Positions 15,171 to 23,946 of a stretch of DNA of 64,000 bases are shown piece after piece. The DNA comes from Anaeromassilibacillus stercoravium. GTDB taxonomy: Bacteria; Bacillota; Clostridia; Oscillospirales; Acutalibacteraceae. The translations under genes and the position numbers were made by a program. The notes beneath the pieces were generated by a model. It ran no database searches and was not told the DNA's origin. It worked only from the letters and a program-made list of their open reading frames with translations. Within the stretch, counting starts at the first letter, position 1; each line of letters starts with the position of its first letter. The DNA lies in NCBI GenBank assembly GCA_019118845.1, contig DWYE01000041.1:1-64000 (forward strand), in the 5' to 3' direction.

Positions 15171-16151
15171 ATGGAAGCAAAAGCGCCCACGGTCAGCATC
15201 ATCATCCCTGTTTATAACGTGGAGAAATTTTTGCGCAAATGCCTTACCAGCCTTGTAAAACAGACCTTTCAGGATCGGGAAATCATCGCTGTCAACGATG
15301 GTTCCACCGATCACTCCCTGGATATTCTGCGTGAATTTGAGCAAAAATATGATTTTATCACCGTAATCGATCAGAAAAACCGCGGCATGTCCAAAGCGCG
15401 CAACCGCGGCTTGAGCCTCGCCCGCGGGGAATATATCTGTTTTATCGACAGCGACGATTACGTTGCGCCCAACTTCTTGGAGCGTTTGTACAACGCCTGT
15501 GTGAAAAATGACGCACAGATTTCCTGCTGTTACTATTATTATCTCTTTCCAAACTCCGGCTTTACCTTTGAATACCCGTTCCGGTGCAGCGGGGTATTGA
15601 CCCGCGAAGAAGCGATGAACAAGCTTTTGCGCGATATGCAGATCCAAAGCCTGGTATGGAACAAAATGTACAAGCGTTCCCTGTTCACCGATTACAACAT
15701 CCAGTTCCCAAGCATCGCGTTTGAGGACATGGCAACCGCCAACCGCGTGTTTGCCCATGCAGAGCGCATCGCCGTCCTGGATGAACCCCTCTATTATTAT
15801 GTACAGCGCAGCGGCAGCACCTTGGCCACCATCAACGCCAGCAAGATCAACGATTTTATCCGCGCCGTTGCGATGGTGCGCGTGTCACTGGAAAAGAGCG
15901 GCCAGTTCTGCCAATACCGCAAAAGCTATCTTGCGCTCACGCGAAAAACCGCGCTTTGCTGTTACTGGTACGTACTCCGCATGCACAACGAAAAGAAATC
16001 CATGCGCGGCTGTTTAACCAACATGCGCCGGATTAACCGTGCGATGCGGCATTATACGGCGGAATCATTCGACCCGCTGTCCCCGCAGTTGCCGGATGTA
16101 GTGTGTGCGCCGACGGACAAGAAATTGGAAAAAGACTATTCCATCCGTTGA
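15171..16151 (+). CDS. Family 2 glycosyltransferase
   Basis: A 326-residue GT-A enzyme. The N-terminal domain opens with VSIIIPVYNVEKFLRKCLTS and contains the acidic motifs NDGSTD and FIDSDDY (DXD-type, metal/UDP-sugar binding). The middle WNKMYKRSLF and FEDMATANRVF elements match GT2 enzymes of surface polysaccharide synthesis. No transmembrane helix follows, so it probably works at the cytoplasmic membrane face with other proteins. It lies 48 bases after the VanW gene without an intervening terminator. The AAAGGAGG site is about 12 bases before the ATG, rather far. Donor and acceptor sugars are unknown. Confidence 0.9.
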   Translation: MEAKAPTVSIIIPVYNVEKFLRKCLTSLVKQTFQDREIIAVNDGSTDHSLDILREFEQKYDFITVIDQKNRGMSKARNRGLSLARGEYICFIDSDDYVAPNFLERLYNACVKNDAQISCCYYYYLFPNSGFTFEYPFRCSGVLTREEAMNKLLRDMQIQSLVWNKMYKRSLFTDYNIQFPSIAFEDMATANRVFAHAERIAVLDEPLYYYVQRSGSTLATINASKINDFIRAVAMVRVSLEKSGQFCQYRKSYLALTRKTALCCYWYVLRMHNEKKSMRGCLTNMRRINRAMRHYTAESFDPLSPQLPDVVCAPTDKKLEKDYSIR

Positions 16152-16165
16152 CACGGACGTCAACT

Positions 16166-16197
16166 GGCGATGCAGAAAGCTGCATCGCCCTTTTTTC
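16166..16197 (+). terminator. Terminator after the GT2 gene
   Basis: Perfect 10-bp stem GGCGATGCAG/CTGCATCGCC with AAAG loop, followed by CTTTTTTCTTG. Further on, a 14-base perfect palindrome GGGAACCGGTTCCC (16211-16224) of unknown role lies in the nadE upstream region. Confidence 0.9.
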
Positions 16198-16365
16198 TTG
16201 TTCCGTGTTTGGGAACCGGTTCCCGCAAAGAAATTGGGAACTCTCCCGCCAAATATCCCTGGAATCCTACGGCTCCCCCTCCCGCACGCAGCATATAGGA
16301 AAAATACCCGGAGCGGAGGGCTAAGCGATTTCATTTCGAAAAGTAGCAAGGAAAGGATGTCGACC

Positions 16366-18282
16366 ATGAAAAATGACGGGTTTCTTCGGATCGCCGCCGC
16401 CACCCCGCACATTCGCGTGGCAGATTGCGCCTCCAACAAAGCGGCCATCTCCGCATTGCTGCGCGCTGCCAACGAGCAGGGCGTCAGCGCCATTGTGTTC
16501 CCGGAGCTCTGCTTGACAGGCTATACCTGCGGCGATCTCTTCCACGATACGACGCTGTTGCAAGCGGCGGAACGCGCGCTTCAGGAGCTCATAGAGGAAA
16601 GCGCTTCGTACCATCTTCTGGCCGTTGTGGGCCTTCCCGCCGCGTTTGGCGCGTCGCTTTACAATGTGGCCGCCGTATTCTGCCGGGGAAAGCTGTTGGG
16701 CCTCACGGCCAAAAGCCATATTCCAAACTACAGCGAATTCTATGAGGCGCGCCATTTTTCGCCCGCACCGGGCACGCCTATCCCGGTCACATTCTGTGGG
16801 CAGGAGACCTTGCTCGGGCGTGAACGGATTTATTCTTGCGCGGATGCGCCGGAGTTCACCGTGGGCGTGGAGATCTGCGAGGATCTCTGGGTCCCGGAGC
16901 CGCCCTCCAGCCGCATGGCCCAATGTGGGGCGACAGTGCTCCTGAACCCCTCCGCCAGCGACGAAGTAATCGGCAAGGCGAATTACCGCCGCAGCCTGGT
17001 CCGCGACCAATCGGCGCGGCTCTTCTGCGCCTATGCCTATGCGGATGCCGGGGAGGGAGAATCCTCCACCGACCTGGTCTTTGCCGGGCACGATTTGCTC
17101 GCAGAGAACGGCGCGATCCTGGCGGAAAGCCAGCCCTTTACCACCGGGCTGGTCACCGCAGAGGTCGATTTGCAGCGCCTGGTGCAGGAGCGCCGCCGCG
17201 CAAACACCTGGGCGGACCGCTTCGGCGGCCCGGCGCCCATCCCCTTCTCCCTATCCCTTCCGGAGCTGACCCTGACGCGCCCGTTTGCGCGCCTCCCCTT
17301 TGTGCCCCAGGATGCGCAGGACCTTTCCGGCCGCTGCGAGATGATCCTGCATCTCCAGGCATCCGGATTGAAGACCCGCTTAGCCCACACCGGCGTCCAA
17401 CATGCCGTGGTGGGGCTCTCCGGGGGGTTGGATTCCACCCTGGCGCTGCTGGTGACCGTGCGCGCATTCGACGCGCTTTCCCTGCCCCGCAAGGGCATTT
17501 TGGCTGTGACCATGCCCGGATTCGGCACCACCGGCCGCACCAAGGGCAACGCGGAAAAGCTGGCCGAGCTTCTGGGGGTCGATTTTTGCACCGTGCCGAT
17601 CGGCGACGCGGTGAGCGGCCATTTCCAGGACATTGGCCACGATCCCACGGTACACGACGTGACGTATGAAAACGCCCAGGCGCGCGAGCGCACCCAAATC
17701 TTGATGGACCTGGCCAATCAGAACGGCGGCTTGGTCATCGGGACCGGGGACCTCTCCGAGCTGGCGCTCGGCTGGGCGACCTACAACGGCGATCACATGT
17801 CCATGTATGCGGTCAACGCCTCCGTGCCCAAAACCCTGGTGCGCCACCTGGTCCACTATGCCGCCCAGCAGTCCGGCGGCGCGCTCTGCGAAGTGCTGGA
17901 AGACATCCTGGACACCCCGGTCAGCCCCGAGCTTTTGCCGCCCGTGGACGGCGTGATCTCGCAGAAGACGGAAAGCCTGGTCGGCCCGTACGAGCTGCAC
18001 GACTTCTTCCTCTATCATATGCTTCGCTTTGGTTTCCCTCCGTCAAAGATTTACCGGATGGCGCTGCGCACCTTTTCGGGCACTTATGACGCCGCCACCA
18101 TCTATAAATGGCTATACACTTTCTACCGGCGCTTCTTTGCGCAGCAGTTTAAGCGGTCCTGTTTGCCGGACGGCCCCAAGGTCGGCACGGTCGCGCTCTC
18201 TCCTCGCGGCGACTGGCGGATGCCCAGCGACGCCAGCGCACGCCTATGGTTGGAAGAGCTGGAAGCCCTTTCCGCTGAATAG
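16366..18282 (+). CDS. nadE: Glutamine-dependent NAD+ synthetase
   Basis: A 638-residue two-domain enzyme that makes NAD+ from nicotinate adenine dinucleotide, ATP and glutamine. The N-terminal nitrilase-type glutaminase shows its Glu in FPELCLTGY, Lys in AKSHIPNYSEFYEARHF and the nucleophile Cys in VGVEICEDLW. The C-terminal synthetase has the PP-loop GLSGGLDSTLALLVTVRAF and GTGDLSELALGW. The start at 16366 is set by AGGAAAGGA 8 bases upstream. An upstream in-frame extension is not supported. The gene ends in TAG. No NiaR-type site was recognised. The gene is followed by the TIGR04076 gene after 25 bases. Confidence 0.96.
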   Translation: MKNDGFLRIAAATPHIRVADCASNKAAISALLRAANEQGVSAIVFPELCLTGYTCGDLFHDTTLLQAAERALQELIEESASYHLLAVVGLPAAFGASLYNVAAVFCRGKLLGLTAKSHIPNYSEFYEARHFSPAPGTPIPVTFCGQETLLGRERIYSCADAPEFTVGVEICEDLWVPEPPSSRMAQCGATVLLNPSASDEVIGKANYRRSLVRDQSARLFCAYAYADAGEGESSTDLVFAGHDLLAENGAILAESQPFTTGLVTAEVDLQRLVQERRRANTWADRFGGPAPIPFSLSLPELTLTRPFARLPFVPQDAQDLSGRCEMILHLQASGLKTRLAHTGVQHAVVGLSGGLDSTLALLVTVRAFDALSLPRKGILAVTMPGFGTTGRTKGNAEKLAELLGVDFCTVPIGDAVSGHFQDIGHDPTVHDVTYENAQARERTQILMDLANQNGGLVIGTGDLSELALGWATYNGDHMSMYAVNASVPKTLVRHLVHYAAQQSGGALCEVLEDILDTPVSPELLPPVDGVISQKTESLVGPYELHDFFLYHMLRFGFPPSKIYRMALRTFSGTYDAATIYKWLYTFYRRFFAQQFKRSCLPDGPKVGTVALSPRGDWRMPSDASARLWLEELEALSAE

Positions 18283-18307
18283 AAAAATATTTGTAGGGGG
18301 AGCTTGC

Positions 18308-18652
18308 ATGAAAAAAGTTCGAATCACGGTCTTAAAAACAACGCTGGATGAAGAACTCTCCAGGGAGTACGGCGTTGAGGGGCTGACCGCATGCCCCATG
18401 ATGAAGGCCGGGCAAGTGTTCTATGCGGACCACGCAAAGCCGGAAGGGTTCTGCGACGAGGCCTGGAAAGCGATCTATCAGTATGTGTTCGCCCTGGCCC
18501 ACGGCGCAGAAAACGGACTCTTCTACTACGGAGATTGGATCCGCAAGCCGGGCGTGGCGATTTGCAGCTGCAACGACGGCCTGCGTCCGGTCATCTTCAA
18601 GCTGGAAGCGACCGACGAGGAAGCCGTCATCAACTATACGCCGGTGCGGTAA
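18308..18652 (+). CDS. TIGR04076-family small protein
   Basis: A 114-residue protein matching my memory of the TIGR04076 family: an N-terminal basic beta strand (KKVRITVLK), ACPMMKAGQVF near residue 30, a central CDEAWKAIYQYVFALAHGA, and a C-terminal KPGVAICSCNDGLRPVIFKL. The Cys residues in ACP and CSC are conserved family features. The function is unknown. Uroporphyrinogen/metal or redox links have been suggested only by context. AGGGGGAG precedes the ATG at 18308. It is probably co-transcribed with nadE. Confidence 0.8.
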   Translation: MKKVRITVLKTTLDEELSREYGVEGLTACPMMKAGQVFYADHAKPEGFCDEAWKAIYQYVFALAHGAENGLFYYGDWIRKPGVAICSCNDGLRPVIFKLEATDEEAVINYTPVR

Positions 18653-18752
18653 CGGGAAAGCACCCTCCTGGATTTCTCTGGGCCGGATTCCGATTTTGCC
18701 GGGATGCCAAGCGGGTTGTGCTCCGTAAACCGGGTCCGTATTAAAATTTTAG

Positions 18753-18806
18753 AAAAACGACTCTCTTAGATGGCCGCTGGCCATCTAAGAGAGTCGTTTT
18801 TGTTTC
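18753..18806 (+). terminator. Very long hairpin terminator
   Basis: Perfect 23-bp stem (18753-18775 with 18779-18801) with a 3-base loop GCT, followed by GTTT. The arms begin with AAAAACGACTC and end with GAGTCGTTTTT, so it can work in both directions. Confidence 0.9.
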
Positions 18807-18920
18807 ACTGTTTCTGGCCTCTTTGATGGAATGTAAATATTTCCCGCAAATTCAGCCACAAGCCCCCGGCGTTAACGGTCTTCCAACCACCATGCAGTGT
18901 AATGCTATAATAAATCCACA

Positions 18921-18964
18921 AAACCGAAAGGGGCGGAGCCTTTCGGCCCCGCCCCTCCCGGTTT
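18921..18964 (-). terminator. Terminator of the HtrA gene
   Basis: GC-rich stem AAACCG..GGGGCGG/CCGCCCC..CGGTTT with two mismatches. Leftward it is followed by TGTGGATTTATTATAG. It lies 40 bases beyond the htrA stop. Confidence 0.65.
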
Positions 18965-19003
18965 GGATAAGGAAGAATTTATGAAAAAGAGTCTTGTAAT
19001 CGA

Positions 19004-20680
19004 TTATTGGCCGCTGGCCTGTACCAGCGTTACATCCGCCGTGAATGTGCGGTCGGTCAGATCGTTTACTACCGTCAGCGTCACTTTGTCGCCCGGCTTC
19101 TTCTTGCTTACATACGAAGTGATGGTATTGCTGCTTGTGACATCCGTATCATCAATCTTTGTGATGATGCACCCCTGCGTGATCCCTGCGTTTGAAACGG
19201 ATTCATTGCTGATGGACGCTACATACATGCCGGAGGTCAGGCCATAAAAACGGGCGGACATGCTGTCCAAATACTGGCCGGTAATGCCAAGCACCGCTCT
19301 GTCTTTCACATAGCCGTATTCCTTCAAATTGCTGATGACGGATTGCGCATCGTCGATCGGGATCGCAAAGCCCAATCCCTCAAAGCCTTCCGCTACGATT
19401 TTGCTGGAGTTGATGCCGACCACCTGGCCATACATGTTGACTAGGGCGCCGCCGGAGTTGCCGGGGTTAATGGCGGTATCGGTCTGGATGCAATCCATCG
19501 TGTAGCCGGTTTCACTGTTGGTAATCTGGCGGTTCAGGGCGGAAACGATGCCCTGCGTCACACTGGAGCTCAGTTCCAAGCCGCCCGGGTTGCCGATTGC
19601 CATGACGCTGTCGCCAACCTCCAAATCGCCGGAGGAACCAAATTCTGCGGCTTGCAGACCAGTTGCATCGATCTTAATGACGGCCAAATCGGTGATGCTG
19701 TCGCTGCCAACCAGCTGCGCCTCATAGCTTGTGCCGTCCGACAAAATCACTTTCAGGGAAGAGGCACCCTCCACCACGTGGGCGTTGGTGATGATATAGC
19801 CATCGCTTGTCGCAATGATGCCGGAACCCTCGCTCACCGGAGAGACTTCATCGCCCGCGTCACCGTTCTGCGCCCCTCCACCGAAGAAGAACATCGAATT
19901 ATTGTTGCTTCTCTGATAATTCTGGATGCACACCACAGACGGGATGACCTTCTTTGCCACCTCTTGGGGAGTCAGTTCACCGGATACCGTGCTGGCCGGC
20001 TGATTGTTGTCCACCAGTTTGTTGATGGTAAACGCCGGTTCTGTGGAGTTCCCAGAGTTATTGACGGAGATATAACCATTGTTAATCAGGGCGACAAAGC
20101 CGCCGATGGAGCCGACGGAAATCATCAAGCACGCCATCACACCGGCTACAACTTTCAGGGCTGTCTTTTTGCCTTTGGACATCGGCTTCTTTTCTTTTTT
20201 CGGCTTCTGCGGCTTCTGGGCTGCCTGTGTATATGGGTTCTGATAGCTGTGGTAATAGTCGCCCTGCCACATCACCTGGCTTTGACGGTCGCTGTAATCA
20301 TGCTGTGCACCGCCGTCGGAATATCCATAGGGGGTATAGGACGGATTCCCTTGTCCATGCTGGTATGCGTTGTACGGCTGCTGGCCATAGGGATTGGCTT
20401 GATAATGGGAATAGCTGTTTGTAGGATTGGTGTAAGCGGACGTATAAGACGGCGCTTGGGATTGTTCCGCATGGGCCTGTTGGGAAGCTTGTTCCTCTGG
20501 AACGGTATTTGTAGTTTCAGCAGAACCATTCTCTGTCGCTTCATAGGGTTCCTTGCTGGATCCCTCTGTATTTTCAAAATTTGCCTGTTCTACGGAAGCA
20601 GCGTCCGTCTCCGGATGCATTTCCTGCGTGTTGTTGTGTTCTTCGTTCAAAGTATTGTCCATTTCGTTCGGATTATACAT
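19004..20680 (-). CDS. htrA: HtrA/DegP-type membrane-anchored serine protease
   Basis: A 558-residue S1C protease with PDZ domain that degrades misfolded proteins outside the membrane. About 160 N-terminal residues are a cytoplasmic low-complexity region rich in Gln, Asn, Tyr and Pro. A basic KPKKEKKPMSKGKKTALK stretch leads into one membrane helix. The catalytic triad is visible: His in ITNAHVVEGA, Asp in DSITDLAVIKID and Ser in NPGNSGGALVN. A PDZ domain follows (MYVASISNESVSNAGITQGC). The start at 20680 (MYNPNEMD) has AAAGGAAATGAG upstream. The unusually long disordered cytoplasmic tail is common in Clostridia. It stands alone with its own terminator. Confidence 0.94.
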   Translation of the reverse strand: MYNPNEMDNTLNEEHNNTQEMHPETDAASVEQANFENTEGSSKEPYEATENGSAETTNTVPEEQASQQAHAEQSQAPSYTSAYTNPTNSYSHYQANPYGQQPYNAYQHGQGNPSYTPYGYSDGGAQHDYSDRQSQVMWQGDYYHSYQNPYTQAAQKPQKPKKEKKPMSKGKKTALKVVAGVMACLMISVGSIGGFVALINNGYISVNNSGNSTEPAFTINKLVDNNQPASTVSGELTPQEVAKKVIPSVVCIQNYQRSNNNSMFFFGGGAQNGDAGDEVSPVSEGSGIIATSDGYIITNAHVVEGASSLKVILSDGTSYEAQLVGSDSITDLAVIKIDATGLQAAEFGSSGDLEVGDSVMAIGNPGGLELSSSVTQGIVSALNRQITNSETGYTMDCIQTDTAINPGNSGGALVNMYGQVVGINSSKIVAEGFEGLGFAIPIDDAQSVISNLKEYGYVKDRAVLGITGQYLDSMSARFYGLTSGMYVASISNESVSNAGITQGCIITKIDDTDVTSSNTITSYVSKKKPGDKVTLTVVNDLTDRTFTADVTLVQASGQ

Positions 20681-20933
20681 AAGCTCATTTCCTTTCCCAG
20701 AAATCTTCATATTTATTCAAATGGTTTGTATTCTTGGTCATCCCTTGGGTTCCTTCCGTCCCCCTCGGTGTGATTTTATTATGCCAGTGCAATGTGACCG
20801 CTGTGTGAAGACTATTTTATGTTTTCCTGATAACTTGCAAAAGAATCCCTGTATTCCATGCGCGAATATCCTTTTCTGGTTTTGCTAAGCGTATTCTCCC
20901 GTTCCAGAGCTTGTTTTTTAGCTGGAAACGCAC

Positions 20934-20965
20934 ACCAGCCGGGCACGAATCCGTGCCCGGCTGGT
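20934..20965. terminator. GC-rich perfect hairpin between htrA and the RHH gene
   Basis: Perfect 14-bp stem ACCAGCCGGGCACG/CGTGCCCGGCTGGT with a 4-base loop AATC. On the plus side TTCTTC follows. There is no U-run on the minus side, so terminator function is uncertain. Confidence 0.45.
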
Positions 20966-20993
20966 TCTTCTGCCGCCCCTTTTCAGGAACGCA

Positions 20994-21098
20994 CTATATG
21001 CGATTGCCGTTTTCCAAGAAGAAAAATCCCTCGTATTCGCAGCCAAGTGCGTCGGCAATTTCCCTGCATTCCTTTTCTGAAAAGGATCTTGCTTTCAC
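20994..21098 (-). pseudogene. Remnant or micro-ORF resembling the C-terminus of an XRE regulator
   Basis: A 34-codon frame, GTG at 21098, beginning 5 bases after the stop of the ribbon-helix-helix gene. Its sequence (SFSEKECREIADALGC, then EYEGFFFLENGNRI) looks like the last third of small Clostridial XRE repressors of the type that read KLKRDNFSEKELREIAEALG. The N-terminal recognition half is missing, and no upstream frame supplies it. Either it is the leftover of a deleted gene or a micro-ORF coupled to the RHH gene. Confidence 0.5.
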
Positions 21099-21103
21099 TT
21101 ATG

Positions 21104-21292
21104 TTACAGGTTTCTTCTCAGATTGTCTTCTATCTCATAGGAAACGCCGTTCTTCTTCAAAAAATCTTCGATCGCTTCATCCAGTAATTTTGAAAGGGGA
21201 ATCCGTGTCTCAATGGAATACTTGCGGATCGCTCTATATAGCCCCTTATCCACCGAAGAGGATAGGCGTTCCCGATATTTTAAATCACCCAT
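21104..21292 (-). CDS. Ribbon-helix-helix regulator, 62 aa
   Basis: A 62-residue protein: a short N-terminal strand (KYRERLSSSVDKGLY), then helices AIRKYSIETRIPLSKLLDEA and IEDFLKKNG. This is the MetJ/Arc pattern of dimeric DNA-binding proteins, often antitoxins or autorepressors. The start has AAAGGAGCGGTGAG directly upstream. It faces a small gene divergently. A near-palindrome over that gene's promoter is a likely binding site. No toxin gene is recognisable next to it. Confidence 0.82.
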   Translation of the reverse strand: MGDLKYRERLSSSVDKGLYRAIRKYSIETRIPLSKLLDEAIEDFLKKNGVSYEIEDNLRRNL

Positions 21293-21337
21293 CTCACCGC
21301 TCCTTTCTCTCTTTCTTTATTATATTGCCTGATGGAC

Positions 21338-21379
21338 TTGCATACAACTCACATAAGCTTTATAATATTATTAAGCTTA
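21338..21379 (+). promoter_or_regulatory. Promoter with overlapping near-palindromic operator
   Basis: TTGCAT (21338-21343), 17-base spacer and TATAAT (21361-21366). A 24-bp near-palindrome AAGCTTTATAATATTATT-AAGCTT (about 21356-21379) spans the -10 element, with a perfect ATAATATTAT core, followed by a further TAAGCT half-site. It is a plausible binding site for the adjacent RHH protein. Confidence 0.6.
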
Positions 21380-21403
21380 ATAAGCTAGAAAGGAGCATCC
21401 ACC

Positions 21404-21697
21404 ATGAAAACCATCCTGCAAGACCTCTATTATGGGAATCTCAATCCCAGCGGAAAGGCGTTCCTCCCGGACTCGCCCTATGGCCGTCTGGTCAACGATC
21501 TCACCGAGACGGAGGAAAAACTTCTGCCCCTGCTCACCAGCGCGGAAAAGCAGCTCTATGCCGCCCTGGTCCAGCACAACCTGGATATCCAGTCCCTCTC
21601 CTGCGAGGAATCCTTCATCGACGGAGTCCGCCTGGGGGCGCGCTTGATCCTGGAAATTTTTTCAGAGGCGGACGGTTGCCTGCATGCCCTTGTATAA
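21404..21697 (+). CDS. Small conserved protein, DUF6809-like
   Basis: A 97-residue, all-helical, acidic protein. The N-terminus LQDLYYGNLNPSGKAFLPDS (dimer/docking-like motif with Tyr-Tyr-Gly) and the C-terminal ESFIDGVRLGARLILEIFS resemble the DUF6809 family found in Firmicutes. This assignment is from memory. The function is unknown. The ATG follows GAAAGGAG by 8 bases. It has its own strong promoter with a probable operator, and is divergent from the RHH regulator, so it may be that regulator's target. Confidence 0.7.
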   Translation: MKTILQDLYYGNLNPSGKAFLPDSPYGRLVNDLTETEEKLLPLLTSAEKQLYAALVQHNLDIQSLSCEESFIDGVRLGARLILEIFSEADGCLHALV

Positions 21698-21852
21698 ACC
21701 GCCTCTTTCTTTTATAATAGAGACAATTGCATGGACTTCCCTGAGGCCTACCGCCCTTTGGGAAGAATTTCAGCTACCGGCGGAATTTGTCAACCCTTGA
21801 AAAGTTTCGGCCGTGTCGTTTGTATTATAATTAGAGGAGAGGAGGACGCGAG

Positions 21853-22332
21853 GTGGAACAGAAGGAGCAGGCGGAATTCACCGAACTGCTGCAAAAATAT
21901 TCTTCTATGGTACTGCGCATCGCTTTCTCCAATGTAAAAAACCTACAGGACGCCCAGGACATTGCGCAGGAGGTTTTTATCAGCGTGCTTACAAAGCGTC
22001 CGCAGTTTGACAGCGAAGAGCACGAAAAAGCGTGGTTGATCCGTGTTACCATCAACCGCTGCAAGAACCATGTCAAAAGCTTTTGGAACCGCCACACCGA
22101 AGGGCTCTCGGAGGACCTCAGCTATCTGCCCAAGGAGGAAACCGGCGTTATGCAGGCGGTCCTGGCTTTGCCACAAAATTATCGAAATGTGATTCATCTT
22201 CACTATTACGAGGGTTACAGCATCAATGAAATCGCAGAGCTTCTACATAAAAAGCCCGCCACGGTGGGCACCTGGCTGGCGCGCGGGCGCGCCGCCTTGA
22301 AAAAGAGTTTGAAAGGAGGGTTTGACGAATGA
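21853..22332 (+). CDS. ECF-type RNA polymerase sigma factor (first pair)
   Basis: A 159-residue sigma-70 family ECF factor. Region 2 is DAQDIAQEVFISVLTKRP, with KAWLIRVTINRCKNH after it. Region 4 is LPQNYRNVIHLHYYEGYSIN, then EIAELLHKKPATVGTWLARG. It redirects RNA polymerase to a small regulon after release from its anti-sigma. The start is GTG at 21853 with GGAGG 9 bases upstream. The stop overlaps the anti-sigma start by ATGA. A TATAAT at 21826-21831 is a likely -10 element, but I found no clear -35. Confidence 0.93.
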   Translation: MEQKEQAEFTELLQKYSSMVLRIAFSNVKNLQDAQDIAQEVFISVLTKRPQFDSEEHEKAWLIRVTINRCKNHVKSFWNRHTEGLSEDLSYLPKEETGVMQAVLALPQNYRNVIHLHYYEGYSINEIAELLHKKPATVGTWLARGRAALKKSLKGGFDE

Positions 22333-23933
22333 AACAGGACGAAGGCCGTGGGCCGCAGGAAAACACCGAACTCTATCGCGCCGCTATGGACCACCTCCGG
22401 CTTCCGGAGGACTTCGAACAGCGCACGCTGGAGCTGGCGAAGAAACGCATGGAACAGGAGCAAGAAAAGCAAGCTGCAAAAGACGTCTGGCGCGCAAAGC
22501 CCTTTTACCGCCGTCCGGCGGCGCAGGTTTGTTTTGCCCTGCTGCTCCTGCTGGTGGTCGGCGTATTCCCTGTTTTGTATTTGACACAGCCCTCCTTATC
22601 CACACAGGCCACGGATGCCGCTGTCATGCAATATGATGAAGCAGGCGGGAACGGCGGTCTGGACGGTGGGGCAGAAGCCGGCGAAGCAGAACCCGAGGCG
22701 GGGGAACCGGAAGCAGCCCTTACCGCTGGGAACCCCGCAGAAGACCTCATGGATGAAGGCTGCATTCCGGAGGCTGCCTCCCTGGGCGGGGTGGCGGACG
22801 GCGAAGTGGAAGAGCAGGCGTCCATTTCCAGCCAGGACGCTGCCGTAGAAAAGCAAGTCCAGGACACCGCCTCAAGCGAGGCCGTGCCGCCGGACACCGG
22901 CACCCCCACAGCGAATTCCTCCTGCGCCCCGCAGGTTTTCCAGGAGGAGAACCCCATGCCGGTACAGGAAGGGGCCGGCGGCAGCGAGGCCATGGATCAA
23001 TCGCCAACCCCCGGCGTGATGCTCCGCTCCACCCCGGAGGATGCCGGGCAGGCGCTGTTCTCTGCGGACGGCGGGACGCTGTATTTTCAGCCGAATTCCT
23101 TCAGTGAAAACGGCGGGAAACTGATGGTCTGGGACGGAACCACCCTGTCCGACACAGGGGTTTCAAACGCCGACAGCTTGCTTGCTGCCAACGGCGGATA
23201 TTCTTACACGTCGGAGAATAAACTGTATCATGGAACCTCCCTGGTGCGCGATTTCTCCGGGGAGGCGCTTCTCGGCACATCCTCCTTTACGCTGCGCGTG
23301 TTCGGTGCGGACAGCGGGTATCTCTATCTGTTCGCCAACAACAGCAACCCGTCCTCCGGCAGCGACGCCCCCTATGCCATCCTGCGCGTCACGCCGGATG
23401 GAACAACCGAGCAGATTTTGTTTACCGCCACCGGAGGTTCTACCGGCGGCAAGATTACCCAGGCCCTTCTCGCGGAGAACGGGGTCATCTACTTCTCCAC
23501 GGAAGACGGCTTCTATGCGCTGCCCGCGTCCGGCGGCCAGCCGCGCCGCCTCACCGCCAACTACACATCCGTCCCGTTTTATCTCTGGGAGGGCGAGCTG
23601 TTCTTCATAGACGCCCAATCGAATCTCTGTGCTGTGCAGACAAACGGGGGCGGCGCCAGGAAGCTGGTGGACGGCCGCGTCCTCTACCAACCGGCTGTGT
23701 CCGGCGGGATCGTCTACTACACATTGGCGGCCTCCGACGCTTCCGCGTCAAACGCGATCTATGCGTTTGACCTGTCCACCGGGGACAACCGGCTTGTCCT
23801 GACCAATACCGCTGGCGGGGCGGACGATTTCTGCCAGCTTTTGCCCGCGCCGGACGGCCTGTTCCTGGCCAAAGCATCCGGGGAAATCTTCCATTTCCAG
23901 TCCGAGACGGGGGCTCTTACAAAAATTTCCTAA
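22329..23933 (+). CDS. Membrane anti-sigma-like protein with beta-propeller ectodomain
   Basis: A 534-residue protein. About 60 cytoplasmic residues (helical, charged) would bind the sigma factor encoded just upstream. One membrane helix follows (residues about 64-86, VCFALLLLLVVGVFPVLYL). Then come about 140 acidic low-complexity residues and a C-terminal region of repeated beta blades similar to DUF5050/TolB-like propellers (about 235-534). The ATGA overlap with the sigma gene supports the anti-sigma role. The propeller may sense an extracellular signal. I saw no zinc-binding HxxxCxxC motif, so it is not a ZAS-type anti-sigma. Confidence 0.75.
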   Translation: MKQDEGRGPQENTELYRAAMDHLRLPEDFEQRTLELAKKRMEQEQEKQAAKDVWRAKPFYRRPAAQVCFALLLLLVVGVFPVLYLTQPSLSTQATDAAVMQYDEAGGNGGLDGGAEAGEAEPEAGEPEAALTAGNPAEDLMDEGCIPEAASLGGVADGEVEEQASISSQDAAVEKQVQDTASSEAVPPDTGTPTANSSCAPQVFQEENPMPVQEGAGGSEAMDQSPTPGVMLRSTPEDAGQALFSADGGTLYFQPNSFSENGGKLMVWDGTTLSDTGVSNADSLLAANGGYSYTSENKLYHGTSLVRDFSGEALLGTSSFTLRVFGADSGYLYLFANNSNPSSGSDAPYAILRVTPDGTTEQILFTATGGSTGGKITQALLAENGVIYFSTEDGFYALPASGGQPRRLTANYTSVPFYLWEGELFFIDAQSNLCAVQTNGGGARKLVDGRVLYQPAVSGGIVYYTLAASDASASNAIYAFDLSTGDNRLVLTNTAGGADDFCQLLPAPDGLFLAKASGEIFHFQSETGALTKIS

Positions 23934-23946
23934 GCGGGAGGTCTGT

